From Aeromonas hydrophila subsp. hydrophila ATCC 7966 (GTDB taxonomy: Bacteria; Pseudomonadota; Gammaproteobacteria; Enterobacterales; Aeromonadaceae): a DNA stretch of 64,000 nucleotides. The stretch lies in the NCBI RefSeq assembly GCF_000014805.1, contig NC_008570.1, forward strand, positions 2,857,001 to 2,921,000, in the 5' to 3' direction. The notes beneath the pieces were generated by a model. The model saw nothing but the letters and a program-made list of their open reading frames with translations, was not told the origin of the DNA and did no database searches. The stretch's first letter is position 1. Each line of letters starts with the position of its first letter. Shown piece by piece: positions 25,137 through 34,391 of the stretch. The translations under genes and the position numbers were made by a program.

Positions 25137-26945
25137 TTAGCCGCGGGTCTGGGCGAAACGCTCCACCGCCGCTTCCACCAGCGCCAGGCTCCCCTGCCAG
25201 AAGGCGCTCTGGCGGATGTCCTGGCCCAGGTGCTTGGCCACCAGATCTTCGGCGCTCATGCGGCCGGTATCGCGCAGCAGATCGCGGTAGGCCTGGGCCA
25301 CATTCTGTTCTCCCGCCTTCTGGCGCTGCATCAGCTGCTGATAGACACCGAGGCTGAACAGATAGCCGAACAGGTAGGGGTAGTTGTAAAAACCCAAGCC
25401 CGCGATGGAGAAGTGCGCCTTGGCCGCCCAGAACAGGGGGTGATAACGGCACAGACTCTGCTCGTACCAGCGGCCCCAGGCCTCGTCGGTCAACGCCTTG
25501 AGCCGCGCTGGCGAGACATAGCCCGCCGCCCGCTCCGCCACCAGGGCCCGCTCGAAATCGAAGCGGGCCGGGATATTGACCAGGAAGGTGGCGGCGCCGT
25601 CCGCTTCCGCCCAGGCGATGGCCTGCTGCTCTTCGGGGGTCTGCGCCTGCTCGAACAGGGCGCTGCGCACCAGGGTCTCGGCGAAGATGGAGGCGGTTTC
25701 GGCCAGCGTCATGGGGTAGCTGCGCTGGCTCATGGGCAGATCGCGAATGAGCCAGTTGTGCCAGGCGTGGCCAAGCTCGTGGGCCAGGGTGATGACGTTG
25801 TCCATGGTACCGGCATAGGTGATGAAGACCCGCGGCTCCACTGGCTCGGCAAACTTGGTGCAGTAGGCCCCGGTGCGCCGGTTGGGGGTGGGCGCGGCAT
25901 CGATCCACCCCTTTTCGGCCATCATGCGGGCAAACTCGCCCATCTCGGGATCAAAACGGGAGAACGCCTCGGCGATGATCTCGATCGCCTCCTCGAACGG
26001 GATCTCGCGGCTCACCGCGGCCGGCGGCGGGGCAAACAAATCCTCCGGCCCCAGCTCCTCGATGCCGAGACGCTCGGCCATCAGCCCCAGCGCCCGCTGA
26101 CCGAGCCCGCGTGCGCGCCAGGTCTCCTGCATCAGGGTATCCAGGGTCGCCCGCTCGATATGGCTCTGATGGCAGGAGAGATCGAGCGCATCGAGCTGGC
26201 GGCTGCGGCCACGCTGGCGCGAAAGCTCAAGCCGCCAGCCGTTGATGGCGTTGAGGATGGCGGCCACCGTCTCCTGCTCCCCCTCCCAGCCGGCGCTGAT
26301 GGCATCGAACGCCTCCCGGCGCAGGGCCCGCAGCGGGCTGGAGAGCAGGTTGCTCGCCTCGGCCAGTCCCATCTCGCGGCCATCGATCACCAGCCGGATC
26401 TTGCCCACCAGATCGTTGTAGAGGTTGCCCCAGGCGTGCAGGCCGTCGGTGCCAAGACCGATCACCAGCTGCTCCGCCTCCACCGGCAGGCGCTGATCCT
26501 GCAAGCGGCGCTCGTGACGCAGCCGGTACGCCTCCTCCCCCAGCAGGGAGTCCGCCATCAGCTGCTCAAATTCAGCCTCCGGCAGCGCCAGCATCAGATC
26601 CTCGACCGGGGCCAGTGTCTTGAACAGATCGGCATTGAGGGCGCGGGCACGGGAAGCCAGCTGCTTGGCCAGCTCGTCGCGGGCATCCTGACTGCCCTGA
26701 CAGGCTGCCAGCACGGCCAGGTTCCAGCCGATGTTTCGAATGCGCTGGGCCCGCAGCCGCACTTCACGCAAGAAATCCTGCAGCGCCTGCGCATTGGCTC
26801 GCACGGCGCCAAGCCCCTCGATGAACAGGCCGAGTTCGTCCACACCGGCGCGCGCCAGGGCGAGATCGGCGGCCACCTGCGGGCAGTCGAGGGCGGGATA
26901 GATATGCTGGTTTTGCCACTGTTGTGGGTAGATTCGTTGCTGCAT
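25137..26945 (-). CDS. M3 family oligoendopeptidase (PepF-like), copy 1
   Basis: Zinc metallopeptidase of 602 residues that cleaves short peptides in the cytosol. The active site HELGHAWHNWL is near residue 389 (HExxH), with the third ligand Glu in YPMTLAETASIFAETLV. The C-terminal SIAGLGFYNYPYLFGYLFSLGVYQQ and LLRDTGRMSAEDLVAKHLG are conserved in the M3B/PepF group. No signal peptide. I start at ATG 26945 (MQQRIYPQQW); the codon before it is TTG. The upstream gene is a close paralogue in the same orientation, so this is a tandem duplication. Confidence 0.92.
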   Translation of the reverse strand: MQQRIYPQQWQNQHIYPALDCPQVAADLALARAGVDELGLFIEGLGAVRANAQALQDFLREVRLRAQRIRNIGWNLAVLAACQGSQDARDELAKQLASRARALNADLFKTLAPVEDLMLALPEAEFEQLMADSLLGEEAYRLRHERRLQDQRLPVEAEQLVIGLGTDGLHAWGNLYNDLVGKIRLVIDGREMGLAEASNLLSSPLRALRREAFDAISAGWEGEQETVAAILNAINGWRLELSRQRGRSRQLDALDLSCHQSHIERATLDTLMQETWRARGLGQRALGLMAERLGIEELGPEDLFAPPPAAVSREIPFEEAIEIIAEAFSRFDPEMGEFARMMAEKGWIDAAPTPNRRTGAYCTKFAEPVEPRVFITYAGTMDNVITLAHELGHAWHNWLIRDLPMSQRSYPMTLAETASIFAETLVRSALFEQAQTPEEQQAIAWAEADGAATFLVNIPARFDFERALVAERAAGYVSPARLKALTDEAWGRWYEQSLCRYHPLFWAAKAHFSIAGLGFYNYPYLFGYLFSLGVYQQLMQRQKAGEQNVAQAYRDLLRDTGRMSAEDLVAKHLGQDIRQSAFWQGSLALVEAAVERFAQTRG

Positions 26946-27038
26946 CAAATGCTCGTCATCAGGTTGCGGGGCCGAGCCCCTTTGAATGCGCGTGGCGAGC
27001 CACAGGGCCCGCCACCAGGATAAAAACCGCCGGGCTGC

Positions 27039-28817
27039 CTACACCAGCCGCTCGAGGCGGGCGACCGCCTCTTCCACATAATCGAGGCTCTCCTGCCAGA
27101 AGGCGGGCTCACGGATGTCGACCCCCAGGTGCTTCTCCACCAGCTCTTCTGCGCTCATGCGGCCGGTGTCGCGCAGCAGCTCCCGATAGGCGTGGACGAA
27201 CTCGCGCCCCGCCCGCGCCTGCTGGGCATAGAGTCCCAGGCTGAACAGGTAGCCAAACAGATAGGGGTAGTTGTAGAACCCGAGCTCGGCGATGGAGAAG
27301 TGGCCCTTGCTGGCCCAGAACAGCTCGTCATATTGACTCAGGGTGTCACCATACCACTGCTGCTGCGCCGATTTCATCATCTGCCGCAGCTGGCCGGCCC
27401 CCACGTAGCCCTCCTCCCGCGCCGCCACCAGGGCCCGCTCGAAGGTAAAGCGGGCCGGCACGTCGAGCAGCAGGCTGGCGGCGCGCTCCCCGTCCAGCCA
27501 GGCGATGGCCCGACGCTGCTCCATGTTGTCGGTGGCCGCCAGCAGGGCATCGCGCACCAGCGCCTCGGCAAACAGAGAGGCTGTCTCCGCCAGCGTCTTG
27601 GGGTAGTCACGCTGCTCCAGCGGCAACTCCCGCAGCAGCCAGCTGTGCCAGGCGTGGCCCAACTCGTGAGCGAGCGTGATGACGTTGTCCAGGGTCCCCT
27701 CGAAAGTGAGAAACACCCGCGGCTCGGGCGGATCGGCATACTCGGTGCTGTAGGCGCCACTGCGCCTGTGCTCGCTCGGGGCGGCGTCAATCCAGCCATT
27801 GGCCGCCATCATGCGGGCAAAGGCCCCCATCTCGGGGTCAAAGCCGGTGAAGGCATCGGCCACCAGGGCCAGCGCCTGCTCGAAACTGATCAGGCCGCTC
27901 GCCACAGCCGGCGCCGGGGCATAGAGATCCCAGGGGGCGAAATCACTAATCTGCTGGGCGCAGGCCATGGCGCGCAGGGCCCGTCGCCCCAGCGCCTTGT
28001 GCTCGCCGGCTGCCGTCATCAGGGTCTCCAGGGTCACCCGCTCCAGGTGTCCCTGATGGCAGGAAACGTCGAGCGCATCCCACCTGCGTGCCCTGCCACG
28101 CTGGCGGGCCAGCTCGTTGCGCCAGCCGTTGATGGCGTTGAGGATGGCGGCCACCGTCTCCTGCTGCGCCCCCCAGGCAGCCTGGATAGCGTGCCAGGCG
28201 GCGGCGCGCCGCGCCCGCTGCGGGTGGGCCAGCAGGTTGTCCGCCTGAGCCAGCCCCATGGGCTGCCCCTCCACCACCGGCCTGAGCCTTCCTACCAGGT
28301 TGCCGTAGAGATCCCCCCAGCCCTGCAGACCATCCACGCTCAACCCCGCAATCAGCTGCTCGCTCTCGAGCGACAACCACTGATCCTGCTGGCGCCGGTC
28401 GTGACGAATGACGTAGGCGAGCTCGAACAGCTCGGGATCCTGCAGCAGGGCGCGCACCAGCTCCTCGGGAGCGCGCACCCAGAACAGGGTCACCGGCTTG
28501 CAAAGCTGGGCCAGGCTCGCCTGCAGCTGCTGGCCGCGGGAGAGCAGCACCCTGGCCGCCTCGTCGCGCCCATCCCGGCTGAGCCGGTTGTAGCCGTAGG
28601 TCTGGCAGTTCCACTCCAGCCGGCGCACCTCGCGCCAGCAGGCCCGGATGGCCCGAAGCAGATGGCGCAAGGCATTGATGTCGTTGGTCTTGGGCAGTTC
28701 ATCCAGCAGGGGTGGCAGGCGGTTAAGGGCCTCGCGGACTCGCTGGAAATCGGCGTCGATCGCCGGGCAGTCGGGGGCGGCATAGATGTGATCATCCAGC
28801 CAAACGGGTGGTTTCAT
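27039..28817 (-). CDS. M3 family oligoendopeptidase (PepF-like), copy 2
   Basis: A 592-residue paralogue of the next gene downstream, colinear throughout and about half identical by eye. Zinc site HELGHAWHSWL is near residue 383, the third ligand in YPKTLAETASLFAEALV, and the C-terminus has SIAELGFYNYPYLFGYLFSLGLYAQQ. Conserved blocks flank divergent ones in the N-terminal lid region, which sets peptide length and sequence preference, so the two copies may differ in specificity. AAGGAAGG precedes ATG 28817. The 93-bp gap between the copies has no terminator, and they may be co-transcribed. Confidence 0.92.
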   Translation of the reverse strand: MKPPVWLDDHIYAAPDCPAIDADFQRVREALNRLPPLLDELPKTNDINALRHLLRAIRACWREVRRLEWNCQTYGYNRLSRDGRDEAARVLLSRGQQLQASLAQLCKPVTLFWVRAPEELVRALLQDPELFELAYVIRHDRRQQDQWLSLESEQLIAGLSVDGLQGWGDLYGNLVGRLRPVVEGQPMGLAQADNLLAHPQRARRAAAWHAIQAAWGAQQETVAAILNAINGWRNELARQRGRARRWDALDVSCHQGHLERVTLETLMTAAGEHKALGRRALRAMACAQQISDFAPWDLYAPAPAVASGLISFEQALALVADAFTGFDPEMGAFARMMAANGWIDAAPSEHRRSGAYSTEYADPPEPRVFLTFEGTLDNVITLAHELGHAWHSWLLRELPLEQRDYPKTLAETASLFAEALVRDALLAATDNMEQRRAIAWLDGERAASLLLDVPARFTFERALVAAREEGYVGAGQLRQMMKSAQQQWYGDTLSQYDELFWASKGHFSIAELGFYNYPYLFGYLFSLGLYAQQARAGREFVHAYRELLRDTGRMSAEELVEKHLGVDIREPAFWQESLDYVEEAVARLERLV

Positions 28818-28998
28818 GACCTTCCTTGTCTGTTTGCGTCCATGTGGGCTGACCCCGCCTCTGTGAGCGAGTGTCTGCCGGATAGTACGAAGGGGGCAGG
28901 CCCTTGCCTAGCCCCCATCCGAGGCAACAGACGAGACAGTATCTGACGGAATGGCCCCCATCGCAGGAATATGCCCCGCGAGGGTCAGCCCGCCGCCA

Positions 28999-29916
28999 CT
29001 ATTTGGCGGGCTTGAGCTTGCTCACCAGGGTCATGGCCAGCACCAGCACCAGTCCAGCCACCACGCCGGCCAAGGCGTTGAGCAGGGTCGGCATCATCAG
29101 CGCGAGGGCGGCGCCGACCGCAGGCAGGGTAGCCACGGCGGTGGCGGCCCCTTCAATCAGGTGATGCACGAAAGGCCAGCCGTGCACCAAAATGCCGCCC
29201 CCCACCATGAACATGGCGATGGTGCCGACCAGTGCCAGCAGGTGCATCAGCCGCGGCGCCGTCACCAGCAGTCCCTGCCCCACCGCCCGGCGCAAGGCAC
29301 CACCATCGGGCTTTTGCAGCAGGTGCAGGCCGATGTCGTCGAGCTTGACGATGAGCCCCACCAGGCCGTAGACCCCCACCGTCATCAACAGGGCGATGCC
29401 CGCCACCACCGACAGCTGCAGCGCCAGGCTCGCCCCCTGTACAGTGCCAAGGGCGATGACGATGATCTCGGCCGACAGAATAAAGTCGGTGCGAATGGCC
29501 CCCTTTATCTTCTGCTGTTCAAACGCCACCAGATCATCGGGAATGGGTGCGGTGTGCGCCTCCCCCTCGCTCGCCTCATGGGGCAGAAACTTGTGGGCCA
29601 GCTTCTCGGCACCCTCGAAGCAGAGGTAGGCCCCCCCCAGCATCAGGAGCGGAGTGATGAGCCAGGGTACCAGGGCACTGATGGCGATGGCGGCCGGTAC
29701 CAGAATAAGCTTGTTGCGAAACGACCCCTTGGCCACCGCCCACACCACCGGCAGCTCCCGCTCGGCGCGCACCCCGGAGACCTGCTCGGCATTGAGGGCC
29801 AGATCGTCCCCCAACACCCCGGCGGTCTTCTTTGCCGCCATCTTGGTCATCAGCGCCACGTCGTCGAGCACGCTGGCAATATCGTCGAGCAGGGCCAACA
29901 AACTGGTTCCGGCCAT
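28999..29916 (-). CDS. DUF808 family inner-membrane protein (YedI-like)
   Basis: A 305-residue membrane protein, MAGTSLLALLDDIASVLDDVALM. The N-terminal soluble helix pair (LLALLDDIA..LDDVA.MTK.AAKKTAGVLGDDLALNAEQV) and about 7-8 later TM helices match DUF808/YedI, of unknown function and possibly transport-related. A conserved LMLGGAYLCFEGAEK segment lies near the middle. The start at 29916 agrees with family proteins. A decayed 67-bp copy of its first 22 codons lies upstream (29983-30049). Confidence 0.88.
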   Translation of the reverse strand: MAGTSLLALLDDIASVLDDVALMTKMAAKKTAGVLGDDLALNAEQVSGVRAERELPVVWAVAKGSFRNKLILVPAAIAISALVPWLITPLLMLGGAYLCFEGAEKLAHKFLPHEASEGEAHTAPIPDDLVAFEQQKIKGAIRTDFILSAEIIVIALGTVQGASLALQLSVVAGIALLMTVGVYGLVGLIVKLDDIGLHLLQKPDGGALRRAVGQGLLVTAPRLMHLLALVGTIAMFMVGGGILVHGWPFVHHLIEGAATAVATLPAVGAALALMMPTLLNALAGVVAGLVLVLAMTLVSKLKPAK

Positions 29917-29982
29917 ATCAGAAAATCCTTATGTCAGTAGAAGAGAGCTTCCCGCAGCACACCACGCCCTTGTTGGCCACAT

Positions 29983-30049
29983 CATCAGCGCCACACCATC
30001 GAGTACATTGGCCATGTCATCCGACAGGACCGACCAACCGGTTCCGGCC
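29983..30049 (-). pseudogene. decayed copy of the DUF808 gene 5' end
   Basis: This 67-bp stretch aligns without gaps to 29848-29914 inside the DUF808 gene, 51 of 67 bases identical, including CATCAGCGCCAC at one end and GGTTCCGGCC at the other. In the matching frame it reads AGTGWSVLSDDMANVLDGVALM against AGTSLLALLDDIASVLDDVALM, so codon sense is partly kept, but there is no start codon and the frame departs from the family after it. It is the remnant of a tandem duplicate or of a partial duplication of the 5' end. Confidence 0.65.
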
Positions 30050-30174
30050 GAAGGGGGATCCCTATTGCGAGAAAAGATGGCACAGTGTAACCAGAAGCCG
30101 CCCGTTCGGCAGCAACCACATCAGGGTCATTTGGCCTTGATTCATCCGGTGCCCGCAGGCCCAAGGAGTATTCC

Positions 30175-30777
30175 ATGCAACCCTGGCAACCGCTGATCAC
30201 ATTCTGGTTTGGCGAAGAGACAGACGACGTCACCCGCGCCAAACGCCAAGCGCCCCTCTGGTGGGGCAAAAACAGCGACACCGACGCCCTGCTCGCCAGC
30301 CACTTCGGTGAACTGGCCGCCGCAGCCGCCGCCGGCGAGCTCGCCCACTGGGCCGACGCGGCCGAGGGCCGGCTGGCCCTTATCCTGCTGCTGGATCAGC
30401 TGCCGCGCAACATCCACCGCGGCACCCCCGCCGCCTTTGCCCAGGATGCCAAGGCGCGGGATCTCTGCCTCAAGGGGCTCTCTCTGGAGGCGGATCTGGC
30501 GCTGCCCCCGCTGGGGCGGGTCTTTTTCTACCTGCCGCTGGAGCACGCCGAATCCCGCGAACAGCAGGCCAGAAGCGTGACCCTGTTCGAGGGGCTGGCG
30601 GCCGAGCAGGCCGACGGTCCGGCGCGGGAGACCTTCGCCGGCTTTGCCGACTTTGCCCGCCGCCATCAGGTGATCGTCGAACGTTTTGGCCGCTTCCCCC
30701 ACCGCAACGCCATCCTGGGCCGCCAGGACACGGCCGAGGAGGCCGCCTTCTTGCTGCAACCGGGCTCGGGCTTTTGA
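30175..30777 (+). CDS. DUF924 family protein
   Basis: A 200-residue helical cytosolic protein of the DUF924 (YPO-type) family. Conserved WQPLITFWFGEE, the aromatic/basic RAKRQAPLWWGK, ALILLLDQLPRNIHRGTPAAFAQDAKAR, FFYLPLEHAESREQQARSV, and HRNAILGR with T..E..FL at the end are all present. TPR-like fold, function unknown. AAGGAG is 8 nt before ATG 30175. Monocistronic, divergent from the DUF808 gene. Confidence 0.93.
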   Translation: MQPWQPLITFWFGEETDDVTRAKRQAPLWWGKNSDTDALLASHFGELAAAAAAGELAHWADAAEGRLALILLLDQLPRNIHRGTPAAFAQDAKARDLCLKGLSLEADLALPPLGRVFFYLPLEHAESREQQARSVTLFEGLAAEQADGPARETFAGFADFARRHQVIVERFGRFPHRNAILGRQDTAEEAAFLLQPGSGF

Positions 30778-30796
30778 GGCTCATTTCAGATGCGCA

Positions 30797-30825
30797 TAAA
30801 AAAACGGGCCCGAGGGCCCGTTTTG
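30797..30825. terminator. bidirectional intrinsic terminator
   Basis: AAAAAAACGGGCCC GAG GGGCCCGTTTTGC: an 8-bp GC stem plus A/T tracts between the DUF924 gene and secF. Confidence 0.9.
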
Positions 30826-30841
30826 CATGGGAATGACGGGG

Positions 30842-31756
30842 TCATGCCGCCTCCGCCAGCTCCTCTTCTTTTTTCTGGTAAGCCTGCGGCGAGAGACCCA
30901 GCAGCTCCTGCACGGTGGAAGCCACCGTGATGGAGGAGATGGTGCCCACCAGGATGCCGGCGAACAGGGTGAAGGAGAAACCGTAGAGGGCGTCGCCACC
31001 GAACAGCAGCAGAGCCCCCACCGTGAACAGGGTGGTGCCCGAGGTGATCATGGTACGGCTGAAGGTGGCCTTGATGGCCACGTCGGAGCAGTCGTGGATC
31101 CCCATCTGGGTGCGCGAGCTGAGCAAGTCCCGCAAGCGGTCGGAGATGACGATGCTGTCGTTGAGGGAGTAGCCGATCACCGCCATCAGGCCGGCGATGA
31201 CGTTGAGATCGAACTCGATGTTGAACAGCGCCAGCAGCCCCAGCGCCACCAGACCGTCGTGCAGCACAGACACCAGGATGCCGATGGCTTGGCGCCACTC
31301 GAAACGCACCGCCAGGTAGGCGGAGATGGCAAGCGAGGCCACCAGCACCGCCAGCATCCCCTGCTGGAACAGCTCGGCGCCCACCTGGGGGCCGACGATG
31401 GTGGTGCGCAGCAGCTCCACCGGCAGATTGAGCTGCTGACCCAGCATCACCGCCAGCTCCTCGGCCGCCCAGGGCAGCTCGTGGGGCGGCAGCTTGATCA
31501 GCCACTCGCCGGGCACGCCGGCGCCGTGCAGCTCGACCACGCCCGCCAGGGGGGCCGTCAACAGGGCGTTGAGCTCGTGGGCCTCCTTCAGGGTCTGGAT
31601 GCGAAACTCCAGCAGGATGCCGCCGGTAAAGTCGAGACCGAGGGAGAGGCCGTTGATGGCGAGCACCGCGATGCTCGCCACGGTCAGCAGCACGGAGGCC
31701 CACAGGCCGATGTAACGCCAGCGGGTCAGCCCCATGGCAATGATCATTCTCAGCAT
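30842..31756 (-). CDS. secF: protein translocase subunit SecF (second-type, stand-alone secDF)
   Basis: A 304-residue membrane protein partnering SecD to pull proteins across the membrane using the ion gradient. Features are TM1, then GLSLGLDFTGGILLEFRI (SecF signature D-F-T-G-G), a small periplasmic domain, VGPQVGAELFQQGMLAV, and five C-terminal helices with VIGYSLNDSIVISDRLRD and SRTMITSGTTLFTVGALLLFGG. GAGGGAAC precedes ATG 31756; the reading upstream to 31849 has no homology. It follows secD with a 112-bp gap. yajC is absent from this locus, unlike the main secDF operon of enterics, so I take this as an additional secDF pair. That depends on the rest of the genome. Confidence 0.88.
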   Translation of the reverse strand: MLRMIIAMGLTRWRYIGLWASVLLTVASIAVLAINGLSLGLDFTGGILLEFRIQTLKEAHELNALLTAPLAGVVELHGAGVPGEWLIKLPPHELPWAAEELAVMLGQQLNLPVELLRTTIVGPQVGAELFQQGMLAVLVASLAISAYLAVRFEWRQAIGILVSVLHDGLVALGLLALFNIEFDLNVIAGLMAVIGYSLNDSIVISDRLRDLLSSRTQMGIHDCSDVAIKATFSRTMITSGTTLFTVGALLLFGGDALYGFSFTLFAGILVGTISSITVASTVQELLGLSPQAYQKKEEELAEAA

Positions 31757-31868
31757 TGTTGTTCCCTCGACAGCAGATGGCTCGGGCTTCCCGCAGGGAA
31801 GCGCATGACGCGGGCGCGGAGCAGGCTCGAACGCGCGGCGCGATGACACAGGTGGTGGTCAGTCATGG

Positions 31869-33671
31869 TCACACCCTCAGCAGCTTGGCGCTGCTCTTGC
31901 CCCACAGGGGGTTGATGATGGCGCGCGTGCCCCAGATGCCGGTCACCATGCTGGAGATGAGGCCCAGGATCAGGGTGATGGAGAAGCCCTGCAGCGGCCC
32001 GGAACCGATGGCATAGAGCACCACGGCGCAGATGAGCGTGGTGATGTTGGCATCGAAGATGGTGCGAAACGCCGAGCGGTAACCAAAATCGATGGCGTTG
32101 GCCAGCGAGCCCCCTTCCCGCAGCCGGTCCTTGATCCGCTCAAAGATCAGCACATGGGTATCCACCGCCATGCCGACGGTGAGCACCAGGCCGGCGATCC
32201 CCGGCAGGGTCAGCACGGCGCCCGGCAGCACCGCCAGCATGCCCACCTGCATCAACAGGTTGGCGATGAGCGCGGTGATGGCGACCCAGCCGAACTTGCG
32301 ATACCAGGCCATCATGAACAGCATCATGCCGGCCATGCCGAACGCCAATGCGGTGAAGCCCGCCTCGATGTTCTGCAGACCCAGGGTCGGGCCTATGCTG
32401 CGCTCTTCCAGGATCTTGAGGGGCGCGGTGAGGGCGCCCGCGCGCAGCAGCATGGCCAGCTCCTGGGCTTCCGGCAGGCTGCCGATCCCGGTGATGCGGA
32501 ACTGGTTGCCAAGGGCGGTCTGGATGGTGGCGACGTTGATCACCTCGCTCCTGGCCCGCAGCTTGCCTTCGGCATTGGTCTTGTACTCGGTAAAGACGGT
32601 GGCCATCGGCTTGCCCACGTTCTGGCGGCTGAACTGGTTCATCTTGCTGCCGCCCAGGCTGTCGAGCACGATGTTGACCTGGGGTTGCCCCATCTCGCCC
32701 ATGTTGGCGCGGGCATCGACGATGTGCTCGCCGGTCAGCACCGGCTTGCGGGCCAGCCCCACCGCCTGGCCGTTGCGATCCGCCATGAAGAAGCGGCTGT
32801 CGGCCTGGGCCTCGTAGAAGGCCAGCGAGGCAGTGGCCCCGATCACCTCTTTCGCCTGCTTGGGATTGTGCACCCCGGGCAGCTCGATGCGGATGCCGTC
32901 CTGACCCTGGCGCTGTACCGAGGCCTCGACGATGCCGAGCTCGTTGATCCGCTTTTTCAGGATCGACAGGTTCTGGGTCACCGCGTTGTTGGCCAGCAGG
33001 GTACGCTCGGCCTCGCTCATCACCAGCCGCAGCTCGTTGCCGCTGCGCTTGAGGGTCCACTGATCCTGCCGGGTGCCGGCGGAATCCTTGATGATGGTGA
33101 GCCAGGGCGCCTGATCGGCCACCTCAGGCAAAATCACCCTCACCTCCCCCTCGCTCACCCGGGCCACGTTGGCGCCGCGCAGGCGCGCCTCGCGAAACTG
33201 GGTGCGCAGCATGTCCACCAGGTTTTTGGTCTGGTTGTCGACCACAAAGCTCAGATCGACCCCGATCAACAGCTGGGAGCCGCCGCGCAGATCCAGTCCG
33301 AGCTTGATGGGGGCGGCGCCGAGCTGGCTGATCCAGCCCGGGGCGTTGGAGTAGAACTCCAGGGTCAGCGCCGAGCTGTCATAGCCCTGCTGCTCCAGCA
33401 GCTGCTTGGCGCGCTGCTGTTCGGCCTGGCTGGCAAACACCAGCTCGACCCGCTCGCCCTGTTGCACCTGTTTGAGTGGCTCGATGCGGTTGTCGGCCAG
33501 CAGGGTACGCTGCGCCTCGGTCAGGCTGGTCTGGCCGTGCAGACCGAGGGAGGGCTGCTCACCGAAGAAGGTGGGCAGGGAGTAAAACGCAAAGGTGAAC
33601 AGCATGAGCAGCAGCAGGGCGTACTGCCACATGTTCATGCGGTTCAAGGTGATACGACTCTTTTTTCTCAT
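31869..33671 (-). CDS. secD: protein translocase subunit SecD (second-type, stand-alone secDF)
   Basis: A 600-residue membrane protein. Short cytoplasmic N-terminus MRKKSRITLNRMNMWQYALL and TM1, a large periplasmic domain (P1 head with LGLDLRGGSQLLIGVDLS at its base, then KKRINELGIVEASVQRQGQDGIRIELPG), and five C-terminal helices with GMAVDTHVLIFERIKDRLREG (the conserved Asp of the ion path) and FRTIFDANITTLICAVVLYAIGSG. GAGG precedes ATG 33671. The 147-bp gap upstream separates it from a small membrane-protein gene on the same strand, a position where Vibrio secDF2 has its Sec-monitoring peptide VemP. Confidence 0.9.
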   Translation of the reverse strand: MRKKSRITLNRMNMWQYALLLLMLFTFAFYSLPTFFGEQPSLGLHGQTSLTEAQRTLLADNRIEPLKQVQQGERVELVFASQAEQQRAKQLLEQQGYDSSALTLEFYSNAPGWISQLGAAPIKLGLDLRGGSQLLIGVDLSFVVDNQTKNLVDMLRTQFREARLRGANVARVSEGEVRVILPEVADQAPWLTIIKDSAGTRQDQWTLKRSGNELRLVMSEAERTLLANNAVTQNLSILKKRINELGIVEASVQRQGQDGIRIELPGVHNPKQAKEVIGATASLAFYEAQADSRFFMADRNGQAVGLARKPVLTGEHIVDARANMGEMGQPQVNIVLDSLGGSKMNQFSRQNVGKPMATVFTEYKTNAEGKLRARSEVINVATIQTALGNQFRITGIGSLPEAQELAMLLRAGALTAPLKILEERSIGPTLGLQNIEAGFTALAFGMAGMMLFMMAWYRKFGWVAITALIANLLMQVGMLAVLPGAVLTLPGIAGLVLTVGMAVDTHVLIFERIKDRLREGGSLANAIDFGYRSAFRTIFDANITTLICAVVLYAIGSGPLQGFSITLILGLISSMVTGIWGTRAIINPLWGKSSAKLLRV

Positions 33672-33818
33672 GAAATCAGCCTCTGTCAGGAGAAGGCTGC
33701 GCACTCGCCACGCAGGCGGCACGCAAGAAAATACGAATGAGACAGCAGCCCGTTCACGCGCGGTGAGCAGGCATCAGGAGGCGATGAGGTGGTGCGAAAG
33801 GACCGGACCCCATCGGGA

Positions 33819-34286
33819 TCAGGCGAGGTAACTCTGACAGAAACGGTATTGCAGGTGCTGGCGTTGCAACCGGTGCCGATGGATGGTGGCAAACCGATCG
33901 CGGAAACTGTGTCTGCGATAGAAGAGGGCGGCATAGAACAGCAGGCCGCACAGCAGCAACAGGATCGCCTGCTGGGACCAGCTCATGATCAGCTGGTACA
34001 CCACGTTGCCGGGCTGATGATCGCTGCGCAGGGAGTGTTCGAGCCGCAACAGGTGATTCTGGTGGGAGCTGACGAACTTGACGACCCCGTCGTCGCTGTC
34101 GCTGGCACTGTGGATCACCGGAGCGCCATCGGTCGGCGCCACAGTATCCCCCATCAGCTGTACCTGCTGGCTCGACTGCTGGGCTGCGGGCAGCTTGAAC
34201 CCCTCCACCGAGAGGGTAGAGAACAACAGAGCGAGGGTGATGAGCAGAGTCATCAGCGCCAGTTTCACTTTGTCGGTCAGGCTCAA
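33819..34286 (-). CDS. small two-TM membrane protein upstream of secDF
   Basis: No family recognised. With a TTG start at 34286 (GCGGGA about 8 nt upstream) it has 155 residues: MSLTDKVKLALMTLLITLALLFS forms an N-terminal membrane or signal-anchor helix, then about 85 polar residues (Q/S/D/H-rich), a second helix SWSQQAILLLLCGLLFYAALFY, and a basic tail ending RFCQSYLA. A GTG at 34325 is an alternative start. Same strand as secD and just upstream, so transcription together is likely. It could be an inner-membrane protein needing SecDF, or a monitoring peptide controlling secDF; no known arrest motif (RAPP, SecM or VemP) is visible. Confidence 0.6.
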   Translation of the reverse strand: MSLTDKVKLALMTLLITLALLFSTLSVEGFKLPAAQQSSQQVQLMGDTVAPTDGAPVIHSASDSDDGVVKFVSSHQNHLLRLEHSLRSDHQPGNVVYQLIMSWSQQAILLLLCGLLFYAALFYRRHSFRDRFATIHRHRLQRQHLQYRFCQSYLA

Positions 34287-34350
34287 AAAGTTAATTCCCG
34301 CATAATAGAAAGGGCAAACTACCACAGGGGCCCCGCCAGAACAAGGGCAT

Positions 34351-34368
34351 GGGGGCCGGCCGGCCCCC
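34351..34368. other. 18-bp GC palindrome
   Basis: GGGGGCCGGCCGGCCCCC lies between the DUF6279 lipoprotein gene and the small membrane-protein gene. It can form a stable hairpin but has no T-tract, so it is not a clear terminator. Confidence 0.4.
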
Positions 34369-34391
34369 GCTCTGCGGCCCCCTTGGCGCCA

